Positions 18,230-28,113 of a stretch of 64,000 nt of DNA are shown here, one piece after another. Below the pieces are notes generated by a model. It had not been told where the DNA came from and ran no database searches. It saw only the letters and a program-made list of their open reading frames with translations. Made by a program: the position numbers and the translations under genes. Positions within the stretch are counted from its first letter, which is position 1, and every line of letters begins with the position of its first letter. Origin of the DNA: DASRAA01 sp963814165 (GTDB lineage: Bacteria > Acidobacteriota > Terriglobia > Terriglobales > Acidobacteriaceae); contig CAWFBW010000016.1 in NCBI GenBank assembly GCA_963814165.1, positions 124,001 through 188,000 of the forward strand, given 5' to 3'.

Positions 18230-18828
18230 GAAGCCGACAAACATTCCGCTGCTTGGGTATGCGCTGATGGGTTTGATTCACCAGAAGCCCAGCTCGGGCT
18301 ATGACCTGCGCAAGGTGTTCGCGGAAACCGCCATGGGGAACTACAGCAGCAGCCCGGGCGCGATTTATCCGGCGCTGGAGCGACTGGAAGCGGGTGGCCT
18401 GATTAAGGGCACGGTGGAAGAAATGGGTGGCATGCGGCACCGCAAGCTGTATCGCCTCTCCCCTCGCGGACTGGCGGAACTCAAGACGTGGATGCTGCTG
18501 CCGATCGGACCGAGCGACGTGCTGCGGGGTTCCGGCGAACTGATGCTTCGGTTCAGCTTTATGGATCGCGTGCTTGGTCCGAGCGCCTGTATCGCGTTTC
18601 TGGAGAGGTTCCGGAAAGCACTTTCGGGTTATCTGCCGGAGTTGGAATCGTTTCTTACCCGGAACGCCAAAGGCATGAGCGCTCTCGTCGCGGCTGGCGC
18701 TGGAAAGCGGCATCCGTGGCTATCGCAGTCTGCATGACTGGACGGCTTACGGCCTTCACGAATATCGCGGCGTGTCGTCGAAGGTGCGGTCGCGTGCGAC
18801 AAAATCTTCTGGAGGAGGTAGCGAATGA
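18228..18828 (+). CDS. PadR-family transcriptional regulator (late frameshift)
   Basis: The N-terminal 80 residues form the PadR winged helix (LLGYALMGLIHQKPSSGYDL, then SSSPGAIYPALERLEAGGLI). As written, the frame ends at 18737 in an odd tail. Removing one base near 18690 continues it as LALESGIRGYRSLHDWTAYG, the usual PadR C-terminal dimerisation helix, and ends in a TGA at 18826-18828 that overlaps the ATG of the next gene (ATGA). The repaired length is about 200 residues, normal for the longer PadR subfamily. It probably represses itself and the coupled membrane protein through the dyad at its start codon. Confidence 0.9.
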
Positions 18829-19658
18829 ATTCCTTACGAATCGTTGTTCGCCTGATTCTTGCCTGGGTTGGCCTGTTGGCCGCGCAAATGGTCGCGGGAA
18901 TGGTCATCCATGTGGCGGCGCCTCCGATGGCGGGAGTGATGCCGTGGTTGATGCTGGCGAACGCCGGCATCGTACTGGCGGTGGGTGCAGCGGCTCTGCG
19001 CAGTGACTGGCGCGACTGGAAGCTCGCTGGCGCGATGTTTGCGGTGCCCGCGGCGATCACTACGGTCAACATGATTGAAGGCGTTTTCTTTCTCACGAAC
19101 TCGCATATCGACTGGCGGGGCGTTACCGAGATCACGCTAGTGGGCTATGCCGTTGCGACCGTGCTGTGGTGGCTGATATTCCGCGGCGCGCCGGTAGTGA
19201 ATGCGCCGGTCGAGCCACCTATACCGCACCGCAGCTTTGGACAGATTCTAAATCGCGTGGTGCTGTGTCTCGCTTGTTATGTATTCCTGTACTACCTCGC
19301 GGGCTTCATCATCTTTCCGTATGTTCGCGAGTTCTACGCGACGCAGCGCATTCCGGCCGTTGGCCAGATCGTAGCGATGCAGTTCCTGCTGCGCGGGCCG
19401 GTATTCCTGCTGGTTTGCCTGCTACTGCTGCGGATGTTCCGGCTGCCGCACCTCGCGGGCGCCCTGGCAGTGGGACTGGCGTTTACGGTCTTGAGCGGTG
19501 TGGCGCCGCTGATCGTGCCTAACCCGTTCTTCCCCGACGCGGTGCGCTGGGTGCACTTTGGAGAAGTGACCAGTTCGAACTTCGTGTTCGGATGCGTGGT
19601 GGGATGGGTCTGGGGACGGGCGCAACACGTCGGGCGGCTCGCCCCGGCGTACGCCTAG
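18825..19658 (+). CDS. Polytopic membrane protein coupled to padR
   Basis: This 277-residue, strongly hydrophobic protein has about seven predicted membrane helices (for example at residues 7-30, 38-57, 65-82, 104-121, 140-165, 180-205 and 210-235). I recognise no transporter motif. Its ATG overlaps the repaired padR stop and GGAGGAGGT lies nine bases upstream, so it is translated with the regulator. PadR genes are often followed by the gene they control, usually a membrane transporter or permease. A role as the regulated effector of the PadR signal is inferred. The next gene is convergent. Confidence 0.75.
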   Translation: MNSLRIVVRLILAWVGLLAAQMVAGMVIHVAAPPMAGVMPWLMLANAGIVLAVGAAALRSDWRDWKLAGAMFAVPAAITTVNMIEGVFFLTNSHIDWRGVTEITLVGYAVATVLWWLIFRGAPVVNAPVEPPIPHRSFGQILNRVVLCLACYVFLYYLAGFIIFPYVREFYATQRIPAVGQIVAMQFLLRGPVFLLVCLLLLRMFRLPHLAGALAVGLAFTVLSGVAPLIVPNPFFPDAVRWVHFGEVTSSNFVFGCVVGWVWGRAQHVGRLAPAYA

Positions 19659-19713
19659 CGTCCGAAGAAATAAGAGATCCCCTGATGTCGCAACATCGGA
19701 GGGCTTTTGCCAC

Positions 19714-20790
19714 TCAGCTAACTGCGACTGCCTCGGGCTCAGACTCTTTGGCAAAATGCCTCGGCAGCTCGGTGTCGCAAACGGTGCAGAGGATGACGGG
19801 AGCATCGCGACGATAATCGCCGAGACGGTAGGGCGCGTCGCAGCCGGGACAATGAAGCACCGCCGCGTCCTGCCGTTCAAGTTCCTCCATCTGCTCCAGC
19901 TCGTCAGCTTCGGGGGCCAACGTCTGGTCCTCCGGCTCGTCGGCTCGACCCTCCAATATGTCACCGATGCGTTTGCCAATTTGTTTTGCTTTCGGCATTG
20001 CTCCTGCTCCCCCAAATGCTCTGCATCGTTCAGGGGTGCCGTCCTCTTGAACAGTGAAGATCATTCCTTGGTACTCGTGTGCTCGCAGGCGTATGCCCCT
20101 TCGTTGGGCTCGAGCTGCCGCTCGGTTCCATTCTTCCGGCGATGTTCTGCTGTTCTGAGGAGGCATCAAGAAAAAGCACTTCTTGAGTAGCTTCATCCTG
20201 ACGAGAAAGTCGAGTTCCCTCATGGTGCCCCGAGAGTCCGTGGGCAGGATGAAGATGTATTGAGCTGCGCTGGCCAAGAGCATCAGATTTTCCTGCCAGT
20301 GTTCATCATCGCAAAGAACCCTGCCGGCTCCAATCTGCTCACCGGGACGTCCCAGCGCGACCAGAGGGGCAAGCGGCTCTACGGTTTGGGCCAGAACTGC
20401 TTCAAAATCCAAGGAGCCCTCGTCACCGCTGTCACTGAACTGAGACATCTCGAGAGTCTCTGGCATCTTGCCTGTTGTCGCGAAGCCCCTGAGGTACAGG
20501 CTATAACTTCTGTTGGGCTGGCCTGTCTTTAACGCGGTGAGTATGTCACTTGCACGTTGATCACGAAGCCGCTGTTGCCGCTTCTGCCCCGCTCGCGAGA
20601 ATAGTTGTGCAATCCAAGCGATAGCAGAGAACAGAATCAGGGCAAATGTATACATCCCAAATTTTTCGAAGAAGTCCCCTTTCTCCGTCGCCTGCCACAT
20701 GAAAGCGGAGGCGAAAAGTCCCATGAGGCAGAAGATAAACCTCGACAGTCGTGTCGGTCCAAATCGAGTCTGAAGGGATGTCACCGTCAT
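19714..20790 (-). CDS. Two-helix membrane protein with central alpha/beta domain and C-terminal zinc ribbon
   Basis: This 358-residue protein has two membrane helices (about 17-34 and 44-64), a basic linker, a central soluble domain (about 90-270) and a CxxC...CxxC zinc ribbon at about 317-345 (CPGCDAPYR and LCTVCDTELP). The central domain begins SYSLYLRGFATTG and continues with FEAVLAQTVEPLAPLVALGR and IFILPTDSRGTMRELDFLVR. This alternation of strand, helix and a late acidic RE-L motif resembles a family of uncharacterised bacterial membrane proteins and, more distantly, TIR-like folds that end strands before a WE/RE helix. That comparison is from memory and weak. The gene is alone, convergent with the PadR unit. 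No function is assigned. Confidence 0.75.
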   Translation of the reverse strand: MTVTSLQTRFGPTRLSRFIFCLMGLFASAFMWQATEKGDFFEKFGMYTFALILFSAIAWIAQLFSRAGQKRQQRLRDQRASDILTALKTGQPNRSYSLYLRGFATTGKMPETLEMSQFSDSGDEGSLDFEAVLAQTVEPLAPLVALGRPGEQIGAGRVLCDDEHWQENLMLLASAAQYIFILPTDSRGTMRELDFLVRMKLLKKCFFLMPPQNSRTSPEEWNRAAARAQRRGIRLRAHEYQGMIFTVQEDGTPERCRAFGGAGAMPKAKQIGKRIGDILEGRADEPEDQTLAPEADELEQMEELERQDAAVLHCPGCDAPYRLGDYRRDAPVILCTVCDTELPRHFAKESEPEAVAVS

Positions 20791-20967
20791 GTTGAGCCCC
20801 CTTCCTGCGTTCAGCGTTTGCCTTGCTTACTAACTTACTAACGAGATAATCGTTCGCGGAGTGGAGAAGAGGTCCCGCTGCGGCGTCGCAGCATCGGAGG
20901 GCATCACCCGATGCGTGGATTTGCGACGTCGCCACGGGACCTGACTCGATCTTTCGTTACCTTCGTC

Positions 20968-21471
20968 TTACAAGGTCAACGCCGGTTCGCGGTCAAACGC
21001 GCCGGTGTGGCGGGTCGAGAAAGCAAGTACCATTGGCTTGACCAGTCTTTCGAAGTCCGCACACGACATGCGGATCAATTGCAGGTGCGTTCCCGCGTTG
21101 AACGCGATTTCGGTGTCGCGCATCAGCGTTTCGTCCACGTAAACCGGGATGCCATACAAGATTCCGAACGGCGGCATCGCCCCAGTTTCGCAGTCGGGAA
21201 AATGCTGTTTAAATTCGCGCTCGCTGGCGAGGGCGGCGTCAGCCACTCCCGTAGCCTTCTTCAGGGCGAGCAGGTCAACCTGGTACGAAGCCGGAAGTAC
21301 AGCCATAGCGAGAGCACCGTCAAGTTTGACGATGACCGTCTTGGCGAGCTCCTGTCCGGGAATATGGGCGACGGCTGCGATTCCTTGTGCGGTGTATGCC
21401 TTCGAGTGCGAAATGACCACGTACTTGATGTGGTGTTCGTCGAGGAAGGCCCTGACTTTGATGAGTGGCAT
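20968..21471 (-). CDS. YbaK/EbsC-type aminoacyl-tRNA deacylase
   Basis: From the ATG at 21471, preceded by AGGAGGT, the protein has 167 residues and matches the YbaK/ProX editing domain: an N-terminal HHIKYVVISHSK strand, the conserved Lys in ELAKTVIVKLDG (about residue 45) and the glycine-rich MPPFGILYGIPVYVDETL (about 105-122). Free-standing members hydrolyse misacylated tRNAs such as Cys-tRNAPro or Ala-tRNAPro in trans. A longer in-frame start at 21681 would add 70 low-complexity residues and lacks a ribosome-binding site. The gene is alone and divergent from the BON protein. Confidence 0.88.
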   Translation of the reverse strand: MPLIKVRAFLDEHHIKYVVISHSKAYTAQGIAAVAHIPGQELAKTVIVKLDGALAMAVLPASYQVDLLALKKATGVADAALASEREFKQHFPDCETGAMPPFGILYGIPVYVDETLMRDTEIAFNAGTHLQLIRMSCADFERLVKPMVLAFSTRHTGAFDREPALTL

Positions 21472-21777
21472 GGTGACCTCCTGTCGGCAATCGAGCGAAC
21501 CGGCGGACCGCGGTTGTCTCGTGGTGCGTGTGCGTTGAGCCGTCGCCATGGAAGCGTGGCTATGCCGCCACAGCGGCGACCGGTTGGCGTATTCAGGGAT
21601 TGCTAGCTGCAGTCTAGTCTCAGCAGGAGCGGGCGCAAGTCCGTGCGTCACACTCCGGGTGTGACTAACGTGTGGCGGCATTCGGGCGGGGCCCAGCGTA
21701 AAGACTTGTTACAAATCGCCTGCGAAAGTGACCTGCGAGTGATGTTCGCCATCTAATCGGCCAGAGAGGAGGAAGTT

Positions 21778-22353
21778 ATGCGCAAGACACTGTTGGCGTT
21801 TCTACTCCTGGCGCTGAGCACCGCCGTTTGGGCGCAGGAGATATCCAGCGGCGGGCCCGTGGTGGCGGACTACGGAAAGAAAATTACCGGGGTTGATCCG
21901 GTGACCGCCGCGATCGCGAAGGAAGTGCGGCATGAGTTGCTGATGCTGCCATGGTATTCGCTATTCGACGACCTGGAGTTTTCCGTGCAAGGCAGGACGG
22001 TGACCCTTAGCGGCTCGCTGACCAGCGAACATGCGGTAACCAAGTCGGATGCGGAGAATGTAGTGAAGCGAATCGAAGGAGTGGAGAAGGTGACCAACAA
22101 CATTGAGGTGTTGCCGCCATCTCCGCTGGACACGCGAGTGCGGGAACAGGCATACGAGACGCTGTCACGCACGGGAGGGCTGTCACGATATTTCTGGGAG
22201 GCGGCGCCGAGTATTCACATCATCGTGAAGAACCAGCGCATCACGCTGAAGGGCTTCGTGATGAATGAGGGCGATAAGAACATGGCGAATATTGCGGCCA
22301 GCGGTATTCCAGGCGTGTTCGCGGTCACCAATGAATTGAGGGTGGTGAAGTAA
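21778..22353 (+). CDS. Periplasmic BON-domain protein
   Basis: This 191-residue protein begins with a signal peptide (MRKTLLAFLLLALSTAVWA) and has two BON domains at about 40-112 and 118-190. The first shows the FSVQGRTVTLSGSLTSEHAV strand pair followed by IEGVEKVTNNIEVLP. The second shows NQRITLKGFVMNEGDKNMAN and IPGVFAVTNELRVVK. BON domains bind phospholipid surfaces; OsmY-type proteins with two copies help outer-membrane integrity under osmotic or envelope stress. GAGAGGAGGAAGTT directly precedes the ATG, a strong ribosome-binding site. It lies upstream of the PAP2-Wzi gene on the same strand. Confidence 0.9.
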   Translation: MRKTLLAFLLLALSTAVWAQEISSGGPVVADYGKKITGVDPVTAAIAKEVRHELLMLPWYSLFDDLEFSVQGRTVTLSGSLTSEHAVTKSDAENVVKRIEGVEKVTNNIEVLPPSPLDTRVREQAYETLSRTGGLSRYFWEAAPSIHIIVKNQRITLKGFVMNEGDKNMANIAASGIPGVFAVTNELRVVK

Positions 22354-22429
22354 CCGGACGGCAGACGGCGGTGGCGATGTGCCAACGGCAGGGACGATTC
22401 AGTAGAATTGTGGCTTCATCGTATCGGGG

Positions 22430-24891
22430 TTGCCATTGCGGGATGCTGTTGTAGCTGTCATCGTGTGCGCCGTGCTCAGGCTGAGTGCCACCGCCCAGCA
22501 GCCGATTGACGACCCCGGCACCGACGCACCGCAGCCGGGTGCGGCGGCGGTGACGCTAACCGACCGGCCGCAACATCCCAACGAAAAGTCTTTCTTCAAG
22601 AACCTGGCGCTCGACCAGAAGGCGATCTGGACGAGTCCCGCGCACATTAATGGCGGCGACTTGAAGTGGCTGGTGCCGTCGTCGGGAATTGCTGCCGGGC
22701 TGTTCGCTACCGACCCAGACAGCTGCATGGGGCATGGCGAGCTACCATCCCAACACGTGGAAGGACGTGTCGAATTACGGGCTGGGAGCGGCGTTCGGAA
22801 CGACGGCGGCGATGTACGCGTGGGGACATCTGACGCACAGCGAACGTTCGCGCGAGACGGGCGTGCTGGCGACGGAAGCGATGATCGGCGTGCTGCCGAT
22901 GCAGTTCGCGATTCGAGGGGCAACCGGGCGGCTGCGCCCGTATCAGTCGAATTACCAGAACATACTTTTTCTACGGCGGAAGTTCATTTCCGTCGAATCA
23001 TTCGGCGCTGGCGTGGGCGTTTGCGTCGGTGGTGGCACATGAGTATCCGAATATTTATGCGCAGCTTGGCGCGTATGGATTGGCCTCAGCGGTGAGCCTT
23101 TCGCGCGTGGCTGCGAGCCAGCACTTTCTGTCGGATGTGTTTGTCGGCGGACTGATCGGGTACCAAGTCGGGCGGCAGGTTTACAAGTCGCGTCATAACC
23201 GGCAACTCGACGATGACCTGACGATTGTTGCCAAGCAAACGTCGGCGCCGATTCCGGGCCGCTTGGCGAGTACCTACGTTCCGCTGGATAGCTGGATCTA
23301 CCCGGCGATTGAGCGGCTGGCGGTGGCGCGCGCGATTCCGATGCCGTTCATGGACCTGCGTCCGTGGACGCGCATGAATTGCGCGCGCATGCTGGAAGGA
23401 CTGAATGAGCGCGTGCGCAACAGCTTTGAGCTGCCGGCGGAACTTAATGCGATTCGCGTGGCGCTGAATGACGAGTTCTCGGATGAACTGAGTGCGCTGG
23501 ATGGCAGGCCTTATCAGCTAATTCGCTTCGATACGATGTACACGCGCCTGACGGGCATCGCGGGACAGCCGCTGAACGACAACAACCTGGGGCAAACGCT
23601 GATCAATAACGAGGGACGACCGTATCGCGAGGGCTTCAACAACTACACAGGCTTCAGCGCAAGGGCGGATGAGGGACGGTTTTCGTTTTATGTAAGTGGA
23701 GAGTTTCAGCACTCGCCGTCGGCGCCGGCGTATCCGCTGGCAGCGCGACTAGCGATTGCGCGGGCGAATGCTGACCCGGTGCAGCCGGCAGTGCCGTTTG
23801 CCGAAGTGAACCAGTTTCGTTTGCTCGACACGTATGTCTCGACCAAGTGGCTCGGGCAGGATATTTCGGTCGGCAAGCAGAGCCTGTACTGGGGGCCGAG
23901 CACGAGCGGCGCGATGCTGTTCAGCAACAATGCCGAACCGTTCTGGATGCTGCGCATCAACCAGACCGAGCCGCTGTACATTCCCGGCGTGTCAAAGGTG
24001 TTTGGCTCGTTTCGCTGGGATAACTTCTTTGGGCAACTCTCCGGCCACGACCAGTTCCCTGCCGGGCCGTACATCTATGGGAACAAGCTGAGCTTTAAGC
24101 CATTCGCCCGCTATTCATGGGGGATGGGCGGTCATCACCCGTTCCAGGGCATCGAAGTTTCGTTTTCGCGGACCAACGTATTTGCGGGGCAAAACCATGT
24201 GCCGCTGACATTCGGCTCGTTCTGGAACAGCTTCAGCAGCACGGGAGCCGTGCCCGTCGATGTGAAGTTTTCGCGGAACGATCCGGGTGCGCGGTTTGCG
24301 GGCTTTGATTTTTCGTGGCAGATGTTTCCCTGGTTCAACATTTACATTGACATGTTCACGCACGACGAAGTGAGTCCGCTGGCAGCGCCGCGGCGCGCGG
24401 CGTTGAATCCCGGAGTATATTTCGCGCGGCTGCCCGGGCTTCGCAAGCTCGACCTGCGGCTTGAGGGCGTCACCACCAACCGCTTCACGTCACCTGCAAG
24501 CGGAGCGTACTTCTTCTACTACGAAGCTGTGTATCGCAACCTGTACGTCAACAGCGGCAATTTGTTTGGAAGTTGGATTGGCCGCCAAGCCAACGGGTAC
24601 CAAGCCTGGAGCACCTATCACCTCGGGCCTAAGACCAGCGTGCAAGTGGGCTATCGCAACGTGAAGATTGCGGACGAGTACATTCCCGGCGGCAATACAC
24701 AGCAGATCGGGAACGTCTCCGCCATCCTGCGTCCGCGGCCGGAACTGGAGTTACGCGGATTCTTTCAGTACGAAAGCTGGCTGGAACCGGTGCTCGCGCC
24801 GGCACGACAGCACGACGTAACCGCGTCGGTACAGTTCATTTGGTGGCCGGGGCTGGAGGCGAAGCGTCCGTACGGGTGGAAGCCTCGCTAA
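22430..24891 (+). CDS. PAP2 phosphatase fused to Wzi-type capsule assembly barrel (two frameshifts)
   Basis: Three frames join into one protein of about 820 residues. The N-terminus has a secretion signal. The PAP2 part contains all three motifs: RGATGRLRP, SSFPSNHS and SRVAASQHFLSDVFVG. From about residue 290 onward comes a Wzi-like outer-membrane barrel (SVGKQSLYWGPSTSGAMLFS, VPLTFGSFWNSFSSTGAVPV). Breaks lie near 22728 and 22968, each one extra base; the second breaks the segment just before PSNHS. Wzi anchors capsular polysaccharide at the cell surface and PAP2 enzymes dephosphorylate lipid carriers or lipid A, so the fusion suggests envelope polysaccharide work. The start is a TTG with no clear ribosome-binding site. 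The stop overlaps that of the convergent aminotransferase. Confidence 0.85.
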
Positions 24892-26152
24892 GCGGCGTAG
24901 TAGCGGAGGATACGCGCCAGGGCCGCGCAGACATCCGCAATATCATCTTCGGACATCCCGGCGCTCAACGGCAGCGAGATCGTTCGCTCGCCGATAAAAG
25001 TCGCGTTTGGCAAGGCATCGTCGTTGCGGCCGAAGCGCTCGGTGAAAAACGGTTGGGTGTGCACCGGCTCGTAATGGATGCCAACGCCGATGTTTTCGGC
25101 CTCCATTGCGGCGACAACGGGTTGCACGAGTCACGGTGAGCTTCTCCAGTTGCAACAAGGGAGCGTAGAGGTGATACGCGTGCCGGTTTTCGGGGTCGCC
25201 AGCTGACGGCAAATCGAGAGGCAATTCTTCCAACCGCGCATCGTAGACCCGCCACAGTATTTGGCGCCGCGCCCAGCGCTCTTCGAGGAGCGGCAGTTGC
25301 GGCAATCCGAGAGCGGCTTCCATATCGGTCAGGTTGTACTTGTAGCCGGCCGCGAGGACTTCATAGCCTGCGCCGGCGCCGGCGAAGCGTGTCCACGCGC
25401 TGGTTGCCACTCCGTTGTACGACAGTAACTTCACCCGCTCAATCAAGCGCCTGATTGCGGCTGATCACCATGCCACCGTCGCCGGTGGTGATGCTCTTGG
25501 TGGCATAGAAGCTGAAACATCCGGCATTGCCCAGCAGGCCAGCCTCCCGGCCGCGATAGGTGGTTTCGATGGCGTGAGCGCAGTCTTCCACGACCTTCAG
25601 ATTGCGGCGAGCGGCTATTGCGAGGATTGCGTCCATGTCGCAGGCGCGACCGCACATGTGGACTGCAATGATCGCCTTCGTGTGCGATGTGACGGCAAGC
25701 TCGATGGCGTCGGGCGCGATATTTCTGGAGTCCGGGTCGCTGTCCACGAGCACCGGAATCGCTCCGACGTGAAGGATGGCATGAATGGTGGAGCAAAACG
25801 TGAGAGACGGCGCAATTACTTCATCGCCGGGGCCGATCTCCAGCGCCTCCAGCACAAGGTGCAGAGCCGCGCTGCAACTGCTTACCGCCGCAGCGTAAGG
25901 AGCGTGCTTGTACGCTGCAAATTCCTGCTCGAAACGCCCAACCCGCTCACCAAGGCCAATCCAGCCGCTGCGAACACAATCGGCTACCGATGCGGCCTCG
26001 GCCTCGCCAATGAGGGGCGCGCCGAAGATGATGCGGGTTTCGGGCGAGCGCACGGGTACTCCACCGGCGATGGCAGGGAGTTCGGCTTTCTCGTGGTGAG
26101 TTGGGAACTTTCCGCTCTGCGGCGGCCTGGAGTTCATGAACGTTCTCGACAC
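24888..26152 (-). CDS. DegT/DnrJ/EryC1/StrS-type sugar aminotransferase (two frameshifts)
   Basis: The intact first frame (26152 to about 25442) holds the PLP fold: IIFGAPLIGEAEAASVADCV, the phosphate-binding SSCSAALHLVLEAL, and the Schiff-base Lys in FYATKSITTGDGG. A second frame continues with ERVKLLSYNGVATSAW and YKYNLTDMEAALGLPQL. A third ends the protein with NIGVGIHYEPVHTQPFF and LSAGMSEDDIADVCAAL. Breaks lie near 25443 (TT for T) and 25130, each an extra base. The repaired length of about 420 residues is normal. These enzymes put an amino group on nucleotide-linked keto-sugars for surface glycans, in keeping with the neighbouring glycosyltransferases. It is divergent from the first glycosyltransferase, about 85 bases away. 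Confidence 0.9.
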
Positions 26153-26237
26153 AGCGGATTCTACAGGATTGTGTTCTAGCCTGATGCCGCGGCGGTGGGA
26201 AGCGTGAAGTACGGCTCATCTATACTTCGTGCATCCG

Positions 26238-27152
26238 ATGCCATTGGTCACCGTTATCGTCAACCTCTACAACGGCGAAGCCACCCTCGCTGAGGCTGTC
26301 GAATCCATCATGGCGCAGACAATCTCCGATTGGGAGTTTCTGATTTGGGACGACTGTTCGACCGACGGCAGCGCTGCCGTTGCACGTCGCTACAAAGACG
26401 CTCGCATTCACTACGTCAGAAGTCCGACGCAGGTCCCGCTCGGACAGGCCCGCCAGTTAGCGATCAACCTTGCTCGTGGAGAATGGGTCGCTTTCCTCGA
26501 TCAGGACGACCTGTGGCTGTCCGACAAGCTCGAGCGCCAGCTCGCAGTAGCCGCCGAGAAGCCGGATGCTGCGCTCATCTACGGTCGCACGGTTCGTTTC
26601 TATCCGAGCGGAGCCGAGCGCGACTACGACCAGGCGCACGAGTACGCCCTCTTGCCCGAAGGAGACATCTTCCGCAACCTGTTTACCGACTCGTGCTACA
26701 TCGCCATGAGTTCGGCGATGTTTCGGCGGTCAGCCTTTGAGAAGATCGGGGGCATTCCCGAAGCGATTGCGATCATTCCGGATTACTACCTCTACACCGC
26801 CGTTGCCCGTCGCTTCCCTGCTGCCGCCGTGCAACATGTGGTGTGCCGTTATCGCATGCATCCCGGAAACACTTCGGCGAGCAGCGCGACGGATGTTCAC
26901 GAGGAAGCGCTGCGCCTGATGGAGATGTGGAAAAACGATGTTCCCACCGAGGTACTCGCGAAGTGCAAACGCCACCACTCTACACAGCTCGCACTCGCTG
27001 AAATGGGCAGCCGCTCCACTTTCTTGCGTGGGATTCGCCGACTCTGGGCCGATGGCTCACCATTGTCGCAATTGCTGCGTCCCTTCTATTTTGTTTTTCA
27101 TCTGGTCCGGCGCAATGCCGTGCCGCCGTATTGGAAACAGCTCGGCTCTTAA
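26238..27152 (+). CDS. Family 2 glycosyltransferase, tandem copy 1
   Basis: This protein of about 305 residues has the GT-A fold of family GT2: VTVIVNLYNGEATLAEAVES, WDDCSTDGSA, and the DxD-like FLDQDDLWL at about 88-96. The conserved second half has IYGRTVRFYPSG and SCYIAMSSAMFRRSAF. It should transfer a nucleotide-activated sugar to a lipid-linked or surface glycan on the cytoplasmic face. I use the ATG at 26238, since the sheet starts directly after it; a GTG at 26229 is three codons upstream. The following gene is a close homologue over most of its length, pointing to tandem duplication. Acceptor and donor sugars cannot be read. Confidence 0.9.
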   Translation: MPLVTVIVNLYNGEATLAEAVESIMAQTISDWEFLIWDDCSTDGSAAVARRYKDARIHYVRSPTQVPLGQARQLAINLARGEWVAFLDQDDLWLSDKLERQLAVAAEKPDAALIYGRTVRFYPSGAERDYDQAHEYALLPEGDIFRNLFTDSCYIAMSSAMFRRSAFEKIGGIPEAIAIIPDYYLYTAVARRFPAAAVQHVVCRYRMHPGNTSASSATDVHEEALRLMEMWKNDVPTEVLAKCKRHHSTQLALAEMGSRSTFLRGIRRLWADGSPLSQLLRPFYFVFHLVRRNAVPPYWKQLGS

Positions 27153-27195
27153 CGACCCGGCTATACTGACTCATCTTTGGAGCTCTCGGAACCAG

Positions 27196-28113
27196 ATGCC
27201 CGTCGTCAGCATCATCGTGAATGTATGGAATGGCTCTGAGACGCTGGCGGAAGCCTTGCAGAGCGCGTTGGCACAGACTTTTTCCGATTGGGAAATGATC
27301 GTGTGGGATGACTGCTCAAGCGACGACAGCGCAGCGATCGCCACAGGTTTCGCCGACCCCCGAATTCGATACTTTCTCGCGCCACAGCGGACCTCACTCG
27401 GGCTGGCCCGCGAAGCCGCGATACAGAAAGCGCGCGGAGAATGGCTGGCGTTCCTCGATCAGGACGACATCTGGCTGCCGCGCAAACTCGAGCTGCAACT
27501 CGCGCTCGCCGGCCCGCTACCGGTGGGCCTGATCTACGGCAGAACGCTTGCGTTCCGCCCCGATGGGAGAGAGCGCGATTACGACTACTTTCACGAATTT
27601 TCGCCGTTGCCGGAGGGACTGATTGTGGAAGAGCTACTGGGCCGGGGATGTTTCATCGCCATGAGTTCGGCCGTCATTCGCCGCGATCTAGCGCTGTCGG
27701 CGGGACTTATCCCCAGCGAGATCCGGATGACGCCGGACTATTTTCTGTACGTCTCGGTCAATTCCGGAAGTGAAGCGCGCGCCGTGCAGCAAGTCATTTG
27801 CCGCAGTCGCGTACACTCGCAAAGCATGACAAACACGTACCGTCGTGAGTCTCTGGAGGAATCGCTGTGGCTGGTTGACCGCTTTCGCGAATGGCTCGAC
27901 CGAGATGACTATCAACGCCGACGTGTACGACTCTCAACAGCAATCGCCGTTGAAGAGCTGCGGCATTTGCGGACCGCTGCGAGAGGACTTCGCCGGATGG
28001 CGGAAGACGGATCATTCTTGTGGCTCGCCAGCCGGCCAGTCGTCTTCCTGTGGAGAAGGTTGCGCAGGTTGATACGGCGACCTTACTGGAAGATGTCAGC
28101 GGGAGCTTCGTAG
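27196..28113 (+). CDS. Family 2 glycosyltransferase, tandem copy 2
   Basis: This 305-residue protein repeats the pattern of its upstream neighbour almost motif for motif: VSIIVNVWNGSETLAEALQS, WDDCSSDDSA, FLDQDDIWL and CFIAMSSAVIRR. The ATG at 27196 is chosen because upstream in-frame codons read through the 3' end of copy 1. Only 43 bases separate the genes, so they are probably co-transcribed. The C-terminal parts differ more than the catalytic halves, which suggests divergence in acceptor choice after duplication. Its last 31 bases overlap the convergent third glycosyltransferase, an arrangement that couples the two transcripts. Confidence 0.9.
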   Translation: MPVVSIIVNVWNGSETLAEALQSALAQTFSDWEMIVWDDCSSDDSAAIATGFADPRIRYFLAPQRTSLGLAREAAIQKARGEWLAFLDQDDIWLPRKLELQLALAGPLPVGLIYGRTLAFRPDGRERDYDYFHEFSPLPEGLIVEELLGRGCFIAMSSAVIRRDLALSAGLIPSEIRMTPDYFLYVSVNSGSEARAVQQVICRSRVHSQSMTNTYRRESLEESLWLVDRFREWLDRDDYQRRRVRLSTAIAVEELRHLRTAARGLRRMAEDGSFLWLASRPVVFLWRRLRRLIRRPYWKMSAGAS

